NCBI RefSeq assembly: GCF_016741875.1
Contig: NZ_JAERRF010000004.1
Location: 186,001 to 250,000 of the forward strand
Reading direction: 5' to 3'
Length of the DNA stretch: 64,000 nt
DNA from: Streptomyces coffeae
GTDB lineage: Bacteria; Actinomycetota; Actinomycetes; Streptomycetales; Streptomycetaceae
The position numbers and the translations under genes were made by a program. This document shows, piece after piece, positions 53,599 to 61,029 of the stretch (its first letter is position 1; each line of letters opens with the position of its first letter). The notes beneath the pieces were generated by a model, which saw only the letters and a list, made by a program, of their open reading frames with translations, was not told where the DNA came from and did no database searches.

Positions 53599-54169
53599 CG
53601 CACGGGCGCCCCGTACCGCCGAACGATGTCCCCCCGGCCTGTCGCGGCATCTGAACACCGTCCGTACTGACCTGGTCATTTGAGGAAACGGCGCAGGTCA
53701 TGCGGCTGTTGACAGGGTGCGGTCGGTGGCCGGTAGGTTCGGCCGAGTCCACCACTGGACGCCCGACCGGGGAATCTTCACGCAGTCGTCGAACGCCGCT
53801 GGGCCAGAGGGAGACGCACCGCACCGGTGCGCCACCACTGGGAGCCAGGTCCAGCGCACGGGGGCGAGGGAGGGATCGCCGGGTCGGCAGGTGCGACCCG
53901 GGAGGGGCCCGGACGCTCAGTAGACAACGGCTCTCGGTCGACCCGCAGCCAGCGGGTCCCAGGTCGGCCCGAAGGGCGTCGGGCCCCCATCCGCACGCAC
54001 ACGGCGGACCGCCCCCGGCCGCGGGGGCGGCGCCGCCGAGCCCCGGGAACCCCGGCCGTGGCCGAAGCGTTCCGTACCCCAGGAGCACATTCCGTACCTC
54101 GGGACCACTTCCGCGCGCCCGCGTTATACGGTCACCTCACCACAGCACGCATTGCAGGAAGGCCGCACC
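53599..54169. other. 571-base gene-free region with promoter and many small hairpins
   Basis: No gene recognised. TTGACA (53709-53714) and TAGGTT (53734-53739, 19-base spacer) form a promoter-like pair pointing to lnt. The transcript would run about 430 bases before lnt and contains several short inverted repeats: GTCCA/TGGAC near 53750, CGCACC/GGTGCG near 53826, CCGGGTC/GACCCGG near 53880-53905, GACCCGC/GCGGGTC near 53940 and GGCCCGA/TCGGGCC near 53965. A second -10-like TTATAC sits at 54124-54129. Confidence 0.45.
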
Positions 54170-55888
54170 GTGCCCTCGGGTTCCGACACCACCGCCGAAG
54201 CCGCCTCGTCCGGCCCGGCCGCAGACCGACCGGGCGAGACGCCCGAGCCCGCCGCCGCGCCGCCCCCCGGCGACGGCGAGGCCGGAGCGCCCGTGCCAGC
54301 CGCCGGGGACCGGCCGGGCCGGTTCCGCCGTCTGGGGCGGCTGGCCCGCCGTGAGGCGGGCCGCAGCCTGCTCGCGGCCGTGAGCGGCCTCGCGCTCGGC
54401 TTCGCCTTCCCGCCGTTCGGCGTGTGGCCGCTGTCCCTGCTCGCGGTGGCCGCCCTGGCGCTGCTCACCCATGGCCGCACCGCCCGCCAGGGCGCCTGGA
54501 CGGGCTTCGCCTTCGGGCTGCCGTTCTTCGTGCTGCTGCTGAAGTGGCTCAGCGTGGTCGGCTGGGACGCGACGGTGGGCCTGTCGGTCATCGAGGCGGC
54601 CTTCATGGCGCTGCTGGGCGCCGGGCTCGCCCTGGTCTCCCGGCTTCCGGTGCCGGCTCTGTGGCCGCTGTGGACGTCCTGTCTGTGGGTGGCCGAGGAG
54701 TGGGCCCGCGACCGGACGCCGTTCGGAGGCTTCCCCTGGGGGCGGCTGGCCTTCGCCAACACCGGCTCGCCCTTCACCCCGCTCGCCGCGCTGGGCGGCG
54801 CCCCGCTGGTCACCTTCGGGGTGGCGCTGGCCGGTGGACTGCTGGCCTCCGCGGCGCTCGTCCTCTGGCGGCTGCGCGGCGCCTTCTCCCCGCGTGCCGT
54901 GCTGCCCGCCGCTGCCTCCCTGGTGGTCGCCGGGGCGGTGACCGCGGCCGGGTCCGCGGTGCCCATCCCGACCGCCGCCGCGAAGTCGGTCGACATCGCG
55001 GTCGTCCAGGGCAATGTGCAGCAGCCCGGAATGGACTTCCTGGGCCGCCCGATGAAGATCCTCAACAACCATGTCGAGGCCACCCTCGCACTGGCCGAGG
55101 ACGTCAAGGCCGGCCGGATGCAGAAGCCGGATCTGGTGATCTGGCCGGAAAACGCCTCCGACCTCGATCCCTTCCAGTACAGGGAGGCATACGCCCGGAT
55201 CGACAAGGCCGTGAAGGCGATCGATGTCCCGGTGCTGGTCGGCGCCTTGGTGGACCACCCCACCAAGGAGGGCTATGTGGAGAACCAGGGCATCGTCTGG
55301 GACCCGAAGAAGGGCCCCGGCGCCTCGTACACCAAGCAGCACCCGGTGCCCTTCGGTGAGTACGTGCCCTTCCGCCAGCAGCTCAGCAAGGTCATCACCC
55401 GGCTCCAGCGGGTGCCCCGCGACTTCTACCCCGGTGACCACACCGGTGTGCTCCAGGTCGGCCCGGCCCGGCTCGGCGATGTGATCTGCTTCGAGGTGGC
55501 GTACGACGAGATCGTCCGCGACACGGTCAACGCGGGGGCCCGCGCGATCGTCGTACAGACCAACAACGCCACCTACGGCCGCAGCGGCCAGCCCGATCAG
55601 CAGCTGGTCATGTCCCGGCTGCGGGCCATCGAGCACGGCCGTCCGGTGATCACGGCGGCCACGAGCGGGATCAGTGCCGTGGTCTCCCCGGATGGCACGA
55701 TCGAGCAGCGGACGAAAGAATTCACGCAAGATGTGCTCACCGCGCGCATCCCGTTGCGTGACGGCAAGACCCTCGCCGACCGCGTCGGTGCGACCCCGGA
55801 GTGGGTGCTCGCTATGGTGGGCCTTCTGTCCTGCGCGGCCGCGATCATGATTGGCCGTCGGGGACGTACGGACGAGAAGGGGCAGTAG
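54170..55888 (+). CDS. lnt: Apolipoprotein N-acyltransferase
   Basis: Adds the third acyl chain to lipoproteins on the outer side of the membrane. The 572 residues comprise a Pro/Ala/Glu-rich cytosolic N-terminus (about 1-60), about six membrane helices (to about 275), then a nitrilase-type catalytic domain: Glu in LVIWPENASDLDP, Lys in KQHPVPFGEYVPFR and Cys in GDVICFEVAYDEIVRD. GTG 54170 has GGAAGG upstream. It ends 2 bases before ppm1; in mycobacteria the two are one fused protein (Ppm1). Confidence 0.93.
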   Translation: MPSGSDTTAEAASSGPAADRPGETPEPAAAPPPGDGEAGAPVPAAGDRPGRFRRLGRLARREAGRSLLAAVSGLALGFAFPPFGVWPLSLLAVAALALLTHGRTARQGAWTGFAFGLPFFVLLLKWLSVVGWDATVGLSVIEAAFMALLGAGLALVSRLPVPALWPLWTSCLWVAEEWARDRTPFGGFPWGRLAFANTGSPFTPLAALGGAPLVTFGVALAGGLLASAALVLWRLRGAFSPRAVLPAAASLVVAGAVTAAGSAVPIPTAAAKSVDIAVVQGNVQQPGMDFLGRPMKILNNHVEATLALAEDVKAGRMQKPDLVIWPENASDLDPFQYREAYARIDKAVKAIDVPVLVGALVDHPTKEGYVENQGIVWDPKKGPGASYTKQHPVPFGEYVPFRQQLSKVITRLQRVPRDFYPGDHTGVLQVGPARLGDVICFEVAYDEIVRDTVNAGARAIVVQTNNATYGRSGQPDQQLVMSRLRAIEHGRPVITAATSGISAVVSPDGTIEQRTKEFTQDVLTARIPLRDGKTLADRVGATPEWVLAMVGLLSCAAAIMIGRRGRTDEKGQ

Positions 55889-55890
55889 CC

Positions 55891-56853
55891 GTGAGCGACG
55901 CACGCGAGGCCGACGAGCCGCGAAACAAGGCCGACGAGCCACGCACCGGGGCGGATGAGCCGCGTACCGAGGCCGACGAGCCGCGCACCGAGGCGGATGA
56001 ACAGGTCACCAGGGCCGAGGAGCAGCCGGGTACCGAGGAGCGGCCGGGTACCGGGGACGCGGCCGTGGAGCCGCGTCGCACCCCCCAGGACGACGGCGGC
56101 CGCCGGAAGTACGGTCCGCTCGGCAGCACCTTGGTGATCATTCCGACCTACAACGAGGCGGAGAACATCAAGCCCATCGTCGCCCGGGTCCGTGAGTCCG
56201 TGCCCGACGCGCACATCCTCGTCGCCGACGACAACAGCCCGGACGGCACCGGCAAGGTCGCCGATGAACTCGCGGCCGAGGACGACCATGTGCGGGTGCT
56301 GCACCGCAAGGGCAAGGAGGGCCTGGGCGCCGCCTATCTGGCCGGGTTCCGCTGGGGCATCGAGCACGGTTACGGCGTCCTGGTGGAGATGGACGCCGAC
56401 GGCTCCCACCAGCCCGAGGAGCTGCCCCGGCTGCTCACCGCGCTCAAGGGCGCCGACCTGGTCATCGGCTCGCGCTGGGTGCCGGGCGGACGGATCGTCA
56501 ACTGGCCCAAGTCCCGCGAGTTCATCTCCCGCGGCGGCAGCACCTACTCCCGTCTGCTGCTCGACGTACCCATCCGCGACATGACCGCCGGTTTCCGCGC
56601 CTTCCGCAAGGAGACCCTGGAGGGCCTCGGCATGGAGGAGGTCGCCTCCCAGGGCTACTGCTTCCAGATCGACCTGGCCTGGCGAGCGGTCAAGGCGGGC
56701 TTCCATGTCATCGAGGTCCCGGTCACCTTCATCGAACGCGAGCGCGGCGAGAGCAAGATGAGCAAGGACATCGTCACCGAGGCGGCGTGGCGGGTGATGA
56801 CCTGGGGTGTGACCACCCGGGTCAACAAGCTGCTGGGCCGCAAGAACGCCTAG
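55891..56853 (+). CDS. ppm1: Polyprenol-phosphate mannosyltransferase
   Basis: Makes polyprenyl-phosphate-mannose from GDP-mannose for protein O-mannosylation. The 320-residue GT2 enzyme has LVIIPTYNEAENIKPIV, DDNSPDGTG, the DxD-type VLVEMDADGSHQPEEL and GYCFQIDLAWRAV, with SKDIVTEAAWRV near the end. The first about 60 residues are an acidic tail with four heptad copies of ADEPRTE/ADEPRNK and then Glu/Gly/Thr-rich sequence. GTG 55891 lies 2 bases after lnt; AGAAGGGG is the ribosome binding site. Confidence 0.93.
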   Translation: MSDAREADEPRNKADEPRTGADEPRTEADEPRTEADEQVTRAEEQPGTEERPGTGDAAVEPRRTPQDDGGRRKYGPLGSTLVIIPTYNEAENIKPIVARVRESVPDAHILVADDNSPDGTGKVADELAAEDDHVRVLHRKGKEGLGAAYLAGFRWGIEHGYGVLVEMDADGSHQPEELPRLLTALKGADLVIGSRWVPGGRIVNWPKSREFISRGGSTYSRLLLDVPIRDMTAGFRAFRKETLEGLGMEEVASQGYCFQIDLAWRAVKAGFHVIEVPVTFIERERGESKMSKDIVTEAAWRVMTWGVTTRVNKLLGRKNA

Positions 56854-56938
56854 TCACCGCCTGCCCCTACCGCTCGGAGTAGTCCCACGGGCATCCGGCC
56901 GCCCCGTCCCCGACACTTGAGGCGGAAGGAGGCGGAAC

Positions 56939-57127
56939 ATGCCTAGAACGACCATGAAGAGCAGCAAGAGCACATCGCGCCGGTCGATGCCCCGCCGGGG
57001 TGCCAAGTCCGGCACGATGGAGTCGCAGACCAAGGAAGAGCTCTACCGCAAGGCCAAGAAGGCCGGTATCGAGGGCAGGTCGCAGATGTCGAAGAGCGAG
57101 CTCATCTCGGCACTGCGGCACCGCTGA
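56939..57127 (+). CDS. Small basic protein with Rho-N/SAP-like motif
   Basis: A 62-residue protein: a Ser/Arg/Lys-rich N-terminus (SSKSTSRRSMPRRGAK) and a C-terminal helix pair (QTKEELYRKAKKAGIEGR, MSKSELISALR) like the Rho N-terminal/HeH nucleic-acid-binding motif. It probably binds DNA or RNA. The ribosome binding site GGAAGGAGG is one of the strongest in the window, which supports high expression. Confidence 0.8.
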   Translation: MPRTTMKSSKSTSRRSMPRRGAKSGTMESQTKEELYRKAKKAGIEGRSQMSKSELISALRHR

Positions 57128-57295
57128 CCCGGCCGCGGGCGGTTCCCCTGCCCCTGCCCTCCGCCCGTGGGAGGGGCGGGGGGCAGGGGACCAGCCATGT
57201 CGTGGCTTCGACCGCTGTGTCGTCCACCGGGATCCCGGTGGGATCTTCGGCCCCCGCGGCCCGCGTTCCCCGGCGGGCCGGGCACACTGGAGGGC

Positions 57296-57919
57296 ATGAC
57301 GACCGGCGCATCGCAGCAGAGCGACCCGACCCGCCCGAAGCGCTCGCGCGCCCGCACCTTCGTCCCGCTGGGGATCGCCGCCTGGCTGGTGCTGGAGATC
57401 TGGCTGCTGACCGTGGTGGCGCGCGCCGCCGGCGGGCTGACCGTCTTCCTGCTGCTGGTGGCGGGAGTGGTGGTGGGCGCGGCCGTGGTCAAGGCCGGCG
57501 GGCGCCGGGCCTGGCAGAGCCTGACCCAGTCCATGCAGTCCGGCGCCGACCCGTCGAAGCCCGCGGCACGGCCCGGGTCCTCGTTCACCATGCTGGGCGG
57601 GCTGCTGCTGATGATGCCGGGGCTGCTCTCCGACGTGGCCGCGCTGGTGTGTCTGTTCCCGCCGACCCGTGCGCTGCTGCGGCGCCGTGCGGAGGGGGCA
57701 CTGTCGCGCCGGATGGGATACGTCCCGGGCGCGCCCGGCGATCCGTTCCGTCAGGGCCGGGAGCGGCAGGGCCAGGGCGGCACGGTCATCCAGGGCGAAG
57801 TGATCCGCGACGAGGAGCGTGCCGACAGCCGTGACGCCGCTCGTGACGGCAGCCACGACACCATCCGGGGTGAGATCCGGGGGGACGAGGAGGGTCCGCA
57901 CTCCGCGCGGCGCGACTGA
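57296..57919 (+). CDS. fxsA: FxsA-family membrane protein
   Basis: A 207-residue cytoplasmic-membrane protein. Three hydrophobic helices (about residues 25-45, 47-68 and 95-120), with the family block LLLMMPGLLSDVAALVCLFPPTRALLRRR. E. coli FxsA relieves exclusion of phage T7 by F; the normal role is unknown. The C-terminal third is charged and disordered, rich in Arg/Asp/Gly. ATG 57296 has GGAGGG very close (2-3 bases). Confidence 0.88.
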   Translation: MTTGASQQSDPTRPKRSRARTFVPLGIAAWLVLEIWLLTVVARAAGGLTVFLLLVAGVVVGAAVVKAGGRRAWQSLTQSMQSGADPSKPAARPGSSFTMLGGLLLMMPGLLSDVAALVCLFPPTRALLRRRAEGALSRRMGYVPGAPGDPFRQGRERQGQGGTVIQGEVIRDEERADSRDAARDGSHDTIRGEIRGDEEGPHSARRD

Positions 57920-57937
57920 GACGCACCGGGGGCTGTG

Positions 57938-57990
57938 GACGCACGAGGGCCGGGGCCACCGCTCGGCGGTGGCCCCGGCCCTCGTGCGTC
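57938..57990. terminator. Bidirectional terminator with perfect 25-bp stem
   Basis: 57938-57962 pairs perfectly with 57966-57990, loop TCG. It lies between the convergent fxsA and rbpA genes. One of the longest uninterrupted stems in the window. Confidence 0.93.
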
Positions 57991-58012
57991 AGTGCTTCCG
58001 CAGGTCCGCGGG

Positions 58013-58387
58013 TCAGGCAGACTTGCGGGTATCCCGCGGATGCACGGCGATGTTCATGGCGCCGGAGCGCAGGACCGCCAGCCGCTCGGCCAGCACCTCC
58101 TCCAGCTCTTCGCGGGTGCGCCGCTCCATGAGCATGTCCCAGTGCGTGCGCGCGGGCTTGCCCTTCTTCTCCTCAGGACCGTCGCCGTCCACCAGGAGTG
58201 CCATGGCGCCGCACGCCTTGCACTCCCACTCCGGCGGGATCTCCGCCTCTACCGAGAACGGCATCTCGAATCGATGTCCGTTCTGGCATGCGTACTCCAC
58301 CGCCTGGCGCGGGGCCAGATCGATGCCGCGGTCGGTCTCGTAGCTGGTCACCACGAGTCGCGTGCCGCGGAGAGCTCGCTCACTCAT
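58013..58387 (-). CDS. rbpA: RNA polymerase-binding protein RbpA
   Basis: An actinobacterial transcription factor that binds the principal sigma factor and RNA polymerase and stabilises the open complex. The 124 residues hold the N-terminal tail and core (GTRLVVTSYETDRGIDLAPR, then the zinc-binding-like CQNGHRFEMPFS and WECKACGAMALLVDG), and the C-terminal sigma-interaction helix (THWDMLMERRTREELEEVLAERLAVLR). ATG 58387. It is transcribed from a SigR-type promoter, linking it to thiol-oxidative stress. Confidence 0.97.
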   Translation of the reverse strand: MSERALRGTRLVVTSYETDRGIDLAPRQAVEYACQNGHRFEMPFSVEAEIPPEWECKACGAMALLVDGDGPEEKKGKPARTHWDMLMERRTREELEEVLAERLAVLRSGAMNIAVHPRDTRKSA

Positions 58388-58448
58388 GAATCGTGCCTCC
58401 CGGGCTTGTCGCCCACAGGACAGGTGTCGCTGTCGTCGTCATCCGGTC

Positions 58449-58474
58449 AACGTCCGGTCGGCGGTGAAGATTCC
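58449..58474 (-). promoter_or_regulatory. SigR-type promoter of rbpA
   Basis: On the minus strand GGAAT (58470-58474), exactly 18 bases, then GTT (58449-58451): a perfect match to the SigR consensus GGAAT-N18/19-GTT. It predicts a leader of about 55 bases before the rbpA ATG. rbpA is a known SigR target in S. coelicolor. Confidence 0.9.
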
Positions 58475-58648
58475 CGTGTTGGGACATGCGTCGCCCGTCG
58501 TGCCGCCCCGTTGTTCTACCCACAGGCGCCCGGTTTGTCACATCTGGCAGCAGATGTCACCCAGCGTTTCTGGTACTTTAGCGCGCAGTAACGGTCCGCC
58601 TGGTGGGCCAAGGGCGTACACTACCGCTCCCCTGCCTCGAGCTCGAAA

Positions 58649-59353
58649 TCAGGTCCCCGTTCTGTCCGGGATCCGGCCCTCGGCGCTGCCCCGTGCGACC
58701 ACCTCGCAGCACTCCGTGCCCGGGGTGGGGATCGCGAAGAGCCGCAGGAAGAACTGCGACAGCGGTCCGATCGTCAGCGCGAAGAGTACCGTGCCCGCGC
58801 CCACGGACCCGCCCAGTACGAACCCCGTCACCAGCACCGCCACCTCGATCCCGGTCCGCACCAGCCGGACCGAACGGCCGGTGCGCTCGTGCAGCCCGGT
58901 CATCAGCCCGTCCCGCGGCCCCGGGCCGAAGCGCGCCGAGATGTACAGTCCGGTGGCCGCGCCGCACAGCACGATCGAGAACACCAGCAGCGGAATGCGC
59001 ACCGCCGGCGTCTCGGGGGTGGGCACCAGCCACAGCGTGGCGTCCACCGCCGGTCCCACCACCAGCACATTGGACACCGTCCCCAGCCCGGGCCGCTGTC
59101 GCAGCGGTATCCACAGCAGCAGGACGGCGGCGCCCACGACGATCATCACCGTGCCGAACGAGAGCGGGACCCGCTTGGCGATGCCCTGGTGGAAGACGTC
59201 CCACGGGTCGAGACCGAGCGTGGCCCGCACTTGGAGCCCCATTGACGCGCCGTACAGCACGAGCCCGATGTAGAGCTGGGTGAGACGGCGGACGAGGCGG
59301 CGAGATCCCCCCGGTGGGTCCGCGTGCAACGCGCCCTCGTTCTTCTTTCTCAT
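58649..59353 (-). CDS. YczE/YyaS/YitT-family membrane protein
   Basis: A 234-residue protein with about five transmembrane helices (LYIGLVLYGASMGLQ, GTVMIVVGAAVLLLWIPL, NVLVVGPAVDATLWL, IPLLVFSIVLCGAATGLYIS, TGIEVAVLVTGFVLGG). The loop RFGPGPRDGLMTGLHERTG is typical of this family. Some members are regulated by MocR-type factors; here a MocR gene is divergent across 114 bases. Substrate unknown. ATG 59353 has GAGGGAA upstream. Confidence 0.85.
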   Translation of the reverse strand: MRKKNEGALHADPPGGSRRLVRRLTQLYIGLVLYGASMGLQVRATLGLDPWDVFHQGIAKRVPLSFGTVMIVVGAAVLLLWIPLRQRPGLGTVSNVLVVGPAVDATLWLVPTPETPAVRIPLLVFSIVLCGAATGLYISARFGPGPRDGLMTGLHERTGRSVRLVRTGIEVAVLVTGFVLGGSVGAGTVLFALTIGPLSQFFLRLFAIPTPGTECCEVVARGSAEGRIPDRTGT

Positions 59354-59411
59354 GCGTCTTCCCTCATGGGTCGTCCCGCCCTGGTTGCGGTGGGCGGTGG
59401 CATGACACTCT

Positions 59412-59460
59412 GTGGTCCGGAGCCAGGCCGGTTCCATGGCCAATCCGGGAAAGGTGGACC
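59412..59460. promoter_or_regulatory. Candidate MocR operator between yczE and the MocR gene
   Basis: GGTCC (59414-59418, within TGTGGTCCGG) and GGACC (59456-59460, within AGGTGGACC) form an inverted pair about 37 bases apart, with GGCCGGTTCCATGGCC between. Spaced half-sites of this sort are typical for MocR/YczR-type regulators. Position only; not proven. Confidence 0.45.
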
Positions 59461-59467
59461 GCTTGCG

Positions 59468-60991
59468 ATGAGTCCGTGGACCTCCGCGGTGGGGGCACCG
59501 CAACTGGCGCGGCTGCTCGGATCACAGCACACCCGCGAGCATGTGCCCGCGCGCGCGGGCGCCTCCCTCAACGGCGGCCGCCGGGTGCCCGCCTACCGCG
59601 CCCTGGCCGGCGGGGTGCGCCTGCTCATCCTGGAAGGCCGGGTTCCGGTCGCCGCCCGGCTCCCCGCCGAGCGTGAACTGGCCGCCGCGCTCGCGGTCAG
59701 CCGCACCACCGTGGCCACCGCCTACGAGGCACTGCGTGGCGAAGGGTTCCTGGAGTCGCGGCGCGGTGCCGGGAGTTGGACCGCGATGCCCGCCGGGAGC
59801 CCGCTGCCCACCCGGGGGCTCGACCCGCTGCCGCCGGAGGACGCCGCCTCCGTGATCGACCTCGGCTGTGCCGCGCTGCCCGCCCCCGAGCCCTGGCTCA
59901 CCCGCGCCATGCGCGGCGCCCTGGACGAGCTCCCGCCCCATGCCCGCACCCACGGCGACTACCCCGCCGGGCTGCCCGCCCTGCGCCAGGCGCTCGCCGA
60001 CCGCTACGCCGCGCGCGGCATCCCGACCATGCCCGAGCAGATCATGGTCACCACCGGTGCCATGGGCGCGGTGGCCGCCGCCTCCCGGCTGCTGGTACGC
60101 CCCGGTGAGCGGGTCGCCGTCGAATCCCCGTCGTACGCCAACATCCTCCAGCTGATGCGGGAGGCGGGCACCCGGCTCGTCCCCGTCGCGATGGCCGACC
60201 GGCTCGGCGGCTGGGACATCCCGTCCTGGCGCCAGGTGCTGAGCGCCGCCGCGCCCCGTATGGCCTATGTGGTCGCCGACTTCCACAACCCCACCGGCGC
60301 GCTCGCGACCGAGGAGCAGCGCCGAAGGCTGGTGGACGCCGCCCGGTCGGCGGGGACCGTGCTGGTCGCCGACGAGTCCATGGCCGAACTGTGCCTCGAC
60401 GAGGACGTGGAACTGCCGCCTCCGCTCTGTGCCTTCGACCCGGCGGGCAGCACCGTGATCACCGTCGGCTCGGCGAGCAAGAGCTTCTGGGCCGGGCTGC
60501 GCATCGGATGGGTGCGCGCCACTCCCGAGGTGATCCGCAGCCTCGTCGCCGCCCGCGCCTACGCCGATCTGAGCACCCCCGTCATCGAACAGCTCGCCGT
60601 CACCTGGCTGCTGAACACCGGCGGCTGGGAAGAGGCCGTCGCGATCCGCCGCGAGCTCGCGCGCGGCCACCGCGACGCGCTGGTCGGCGCCCTGCGCCGG
60701 CACCTTCCCGACTGGGAGTTCACCGTGCCGCACGGCGGGCTCGCGCTGTGGGTCCGCACCGGCGGCCTCTCCGGGTCGCGGATCGCGGAGGCGGGCGAAC
60801 GGCTGGGGGTGCGGGTGCCGTCCGGGCCGCGATTCGGGGTGGACGGGGCCTTCGAGGGCTATGTGCGGCTGCCGTTCACCGTCGGCGGTGCGGTCGCCGA
60901 GCAGGCCGCCACCCGGCTGGCCGCCGCGGCCGAACGGGTCGCCACCGGCGCCGTCACCGAGGCCGAGGCCCCGCGGACGTACGTCGCCTGA
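59468..60991 (+). CDS. MocR/PdxR-type PLP-dependent regulator
   Basis: A 507-residue fusion of a GntR-type winged HTH (about residues 40-105: YRALAGGVRLLILEGRVPVA, LPAERELAAALAVSRTTVATAY) and an aminotransferase-like fold (ADFHNPTGALAT, the PLP-lysine region GSASKSFWAGLRIGWVR, and an Arg near the C-terminus). It binds PLP and usually controls vitamin B6, amino acid or membrane-protein genes. The divergent YczE gene is the probable target, as in the known YczR-YczE arrangement. ATG 59468. Confidence 0.92.
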   Translation: MSPWTSAVGAPQLARLLGSQHTREHVPARAGASLNGGRRVPAYRALAGGVRLLILEGRVPVAARLPAERELAAALAVSRTTVATAYEALRGEGFLESRRGAGSWTAMPAGSPLPTRGLDPLPPEDAASVIDLGCAALPAPEPWLTRAMRGALDELPPHARTHGDYPAGLPALRQALADRYAARGIPTMPEQIMVTTGAMGAVAAASRLLVRPGERVAVESPSYANILQLMREAGTRLVPVAMADRLGGWDIPSWRQVLSAAAPRMAYVVADFHNPTGALATEEQRRRLVDAARSAGTVLVADESMAELCLDEDVELPPPLCAFDPAGSTVITVGSASKSFWAGLRIGWVRATPEVIRSLVAARAYADLSTPVIEQLAVTWLLNTGGWEEAVAIRRELARGHRDALVGALRRHLPDWEFTVPHGGLALWVRTGGLSGSRIAEAGERLGVRVPSGPRFGVDGAFEGYVRLPFTVGGAVAEQAATRLAAAAERVATGAVTEAEAPRTYVA

Positions 60992-61029
60992 GCCCGGGGC
61001 GTCGGCCGCTGTGACGCCACGGCGACGGC

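Noticed and set aside
53820..53880. Cobalamin-riboswitch-like stretch CCACTGGGAGCCAGGTCC upstream of lnt
   Set aside because: Only one short segment resembles the B12 box; the other conserved boxes and the expected gene context are missing.
53700..54383. Open frame in the lnt leader
   Set aside because: Ser/Arg/Pro-rich, no homology, overlaps the start of lnt in another frame.
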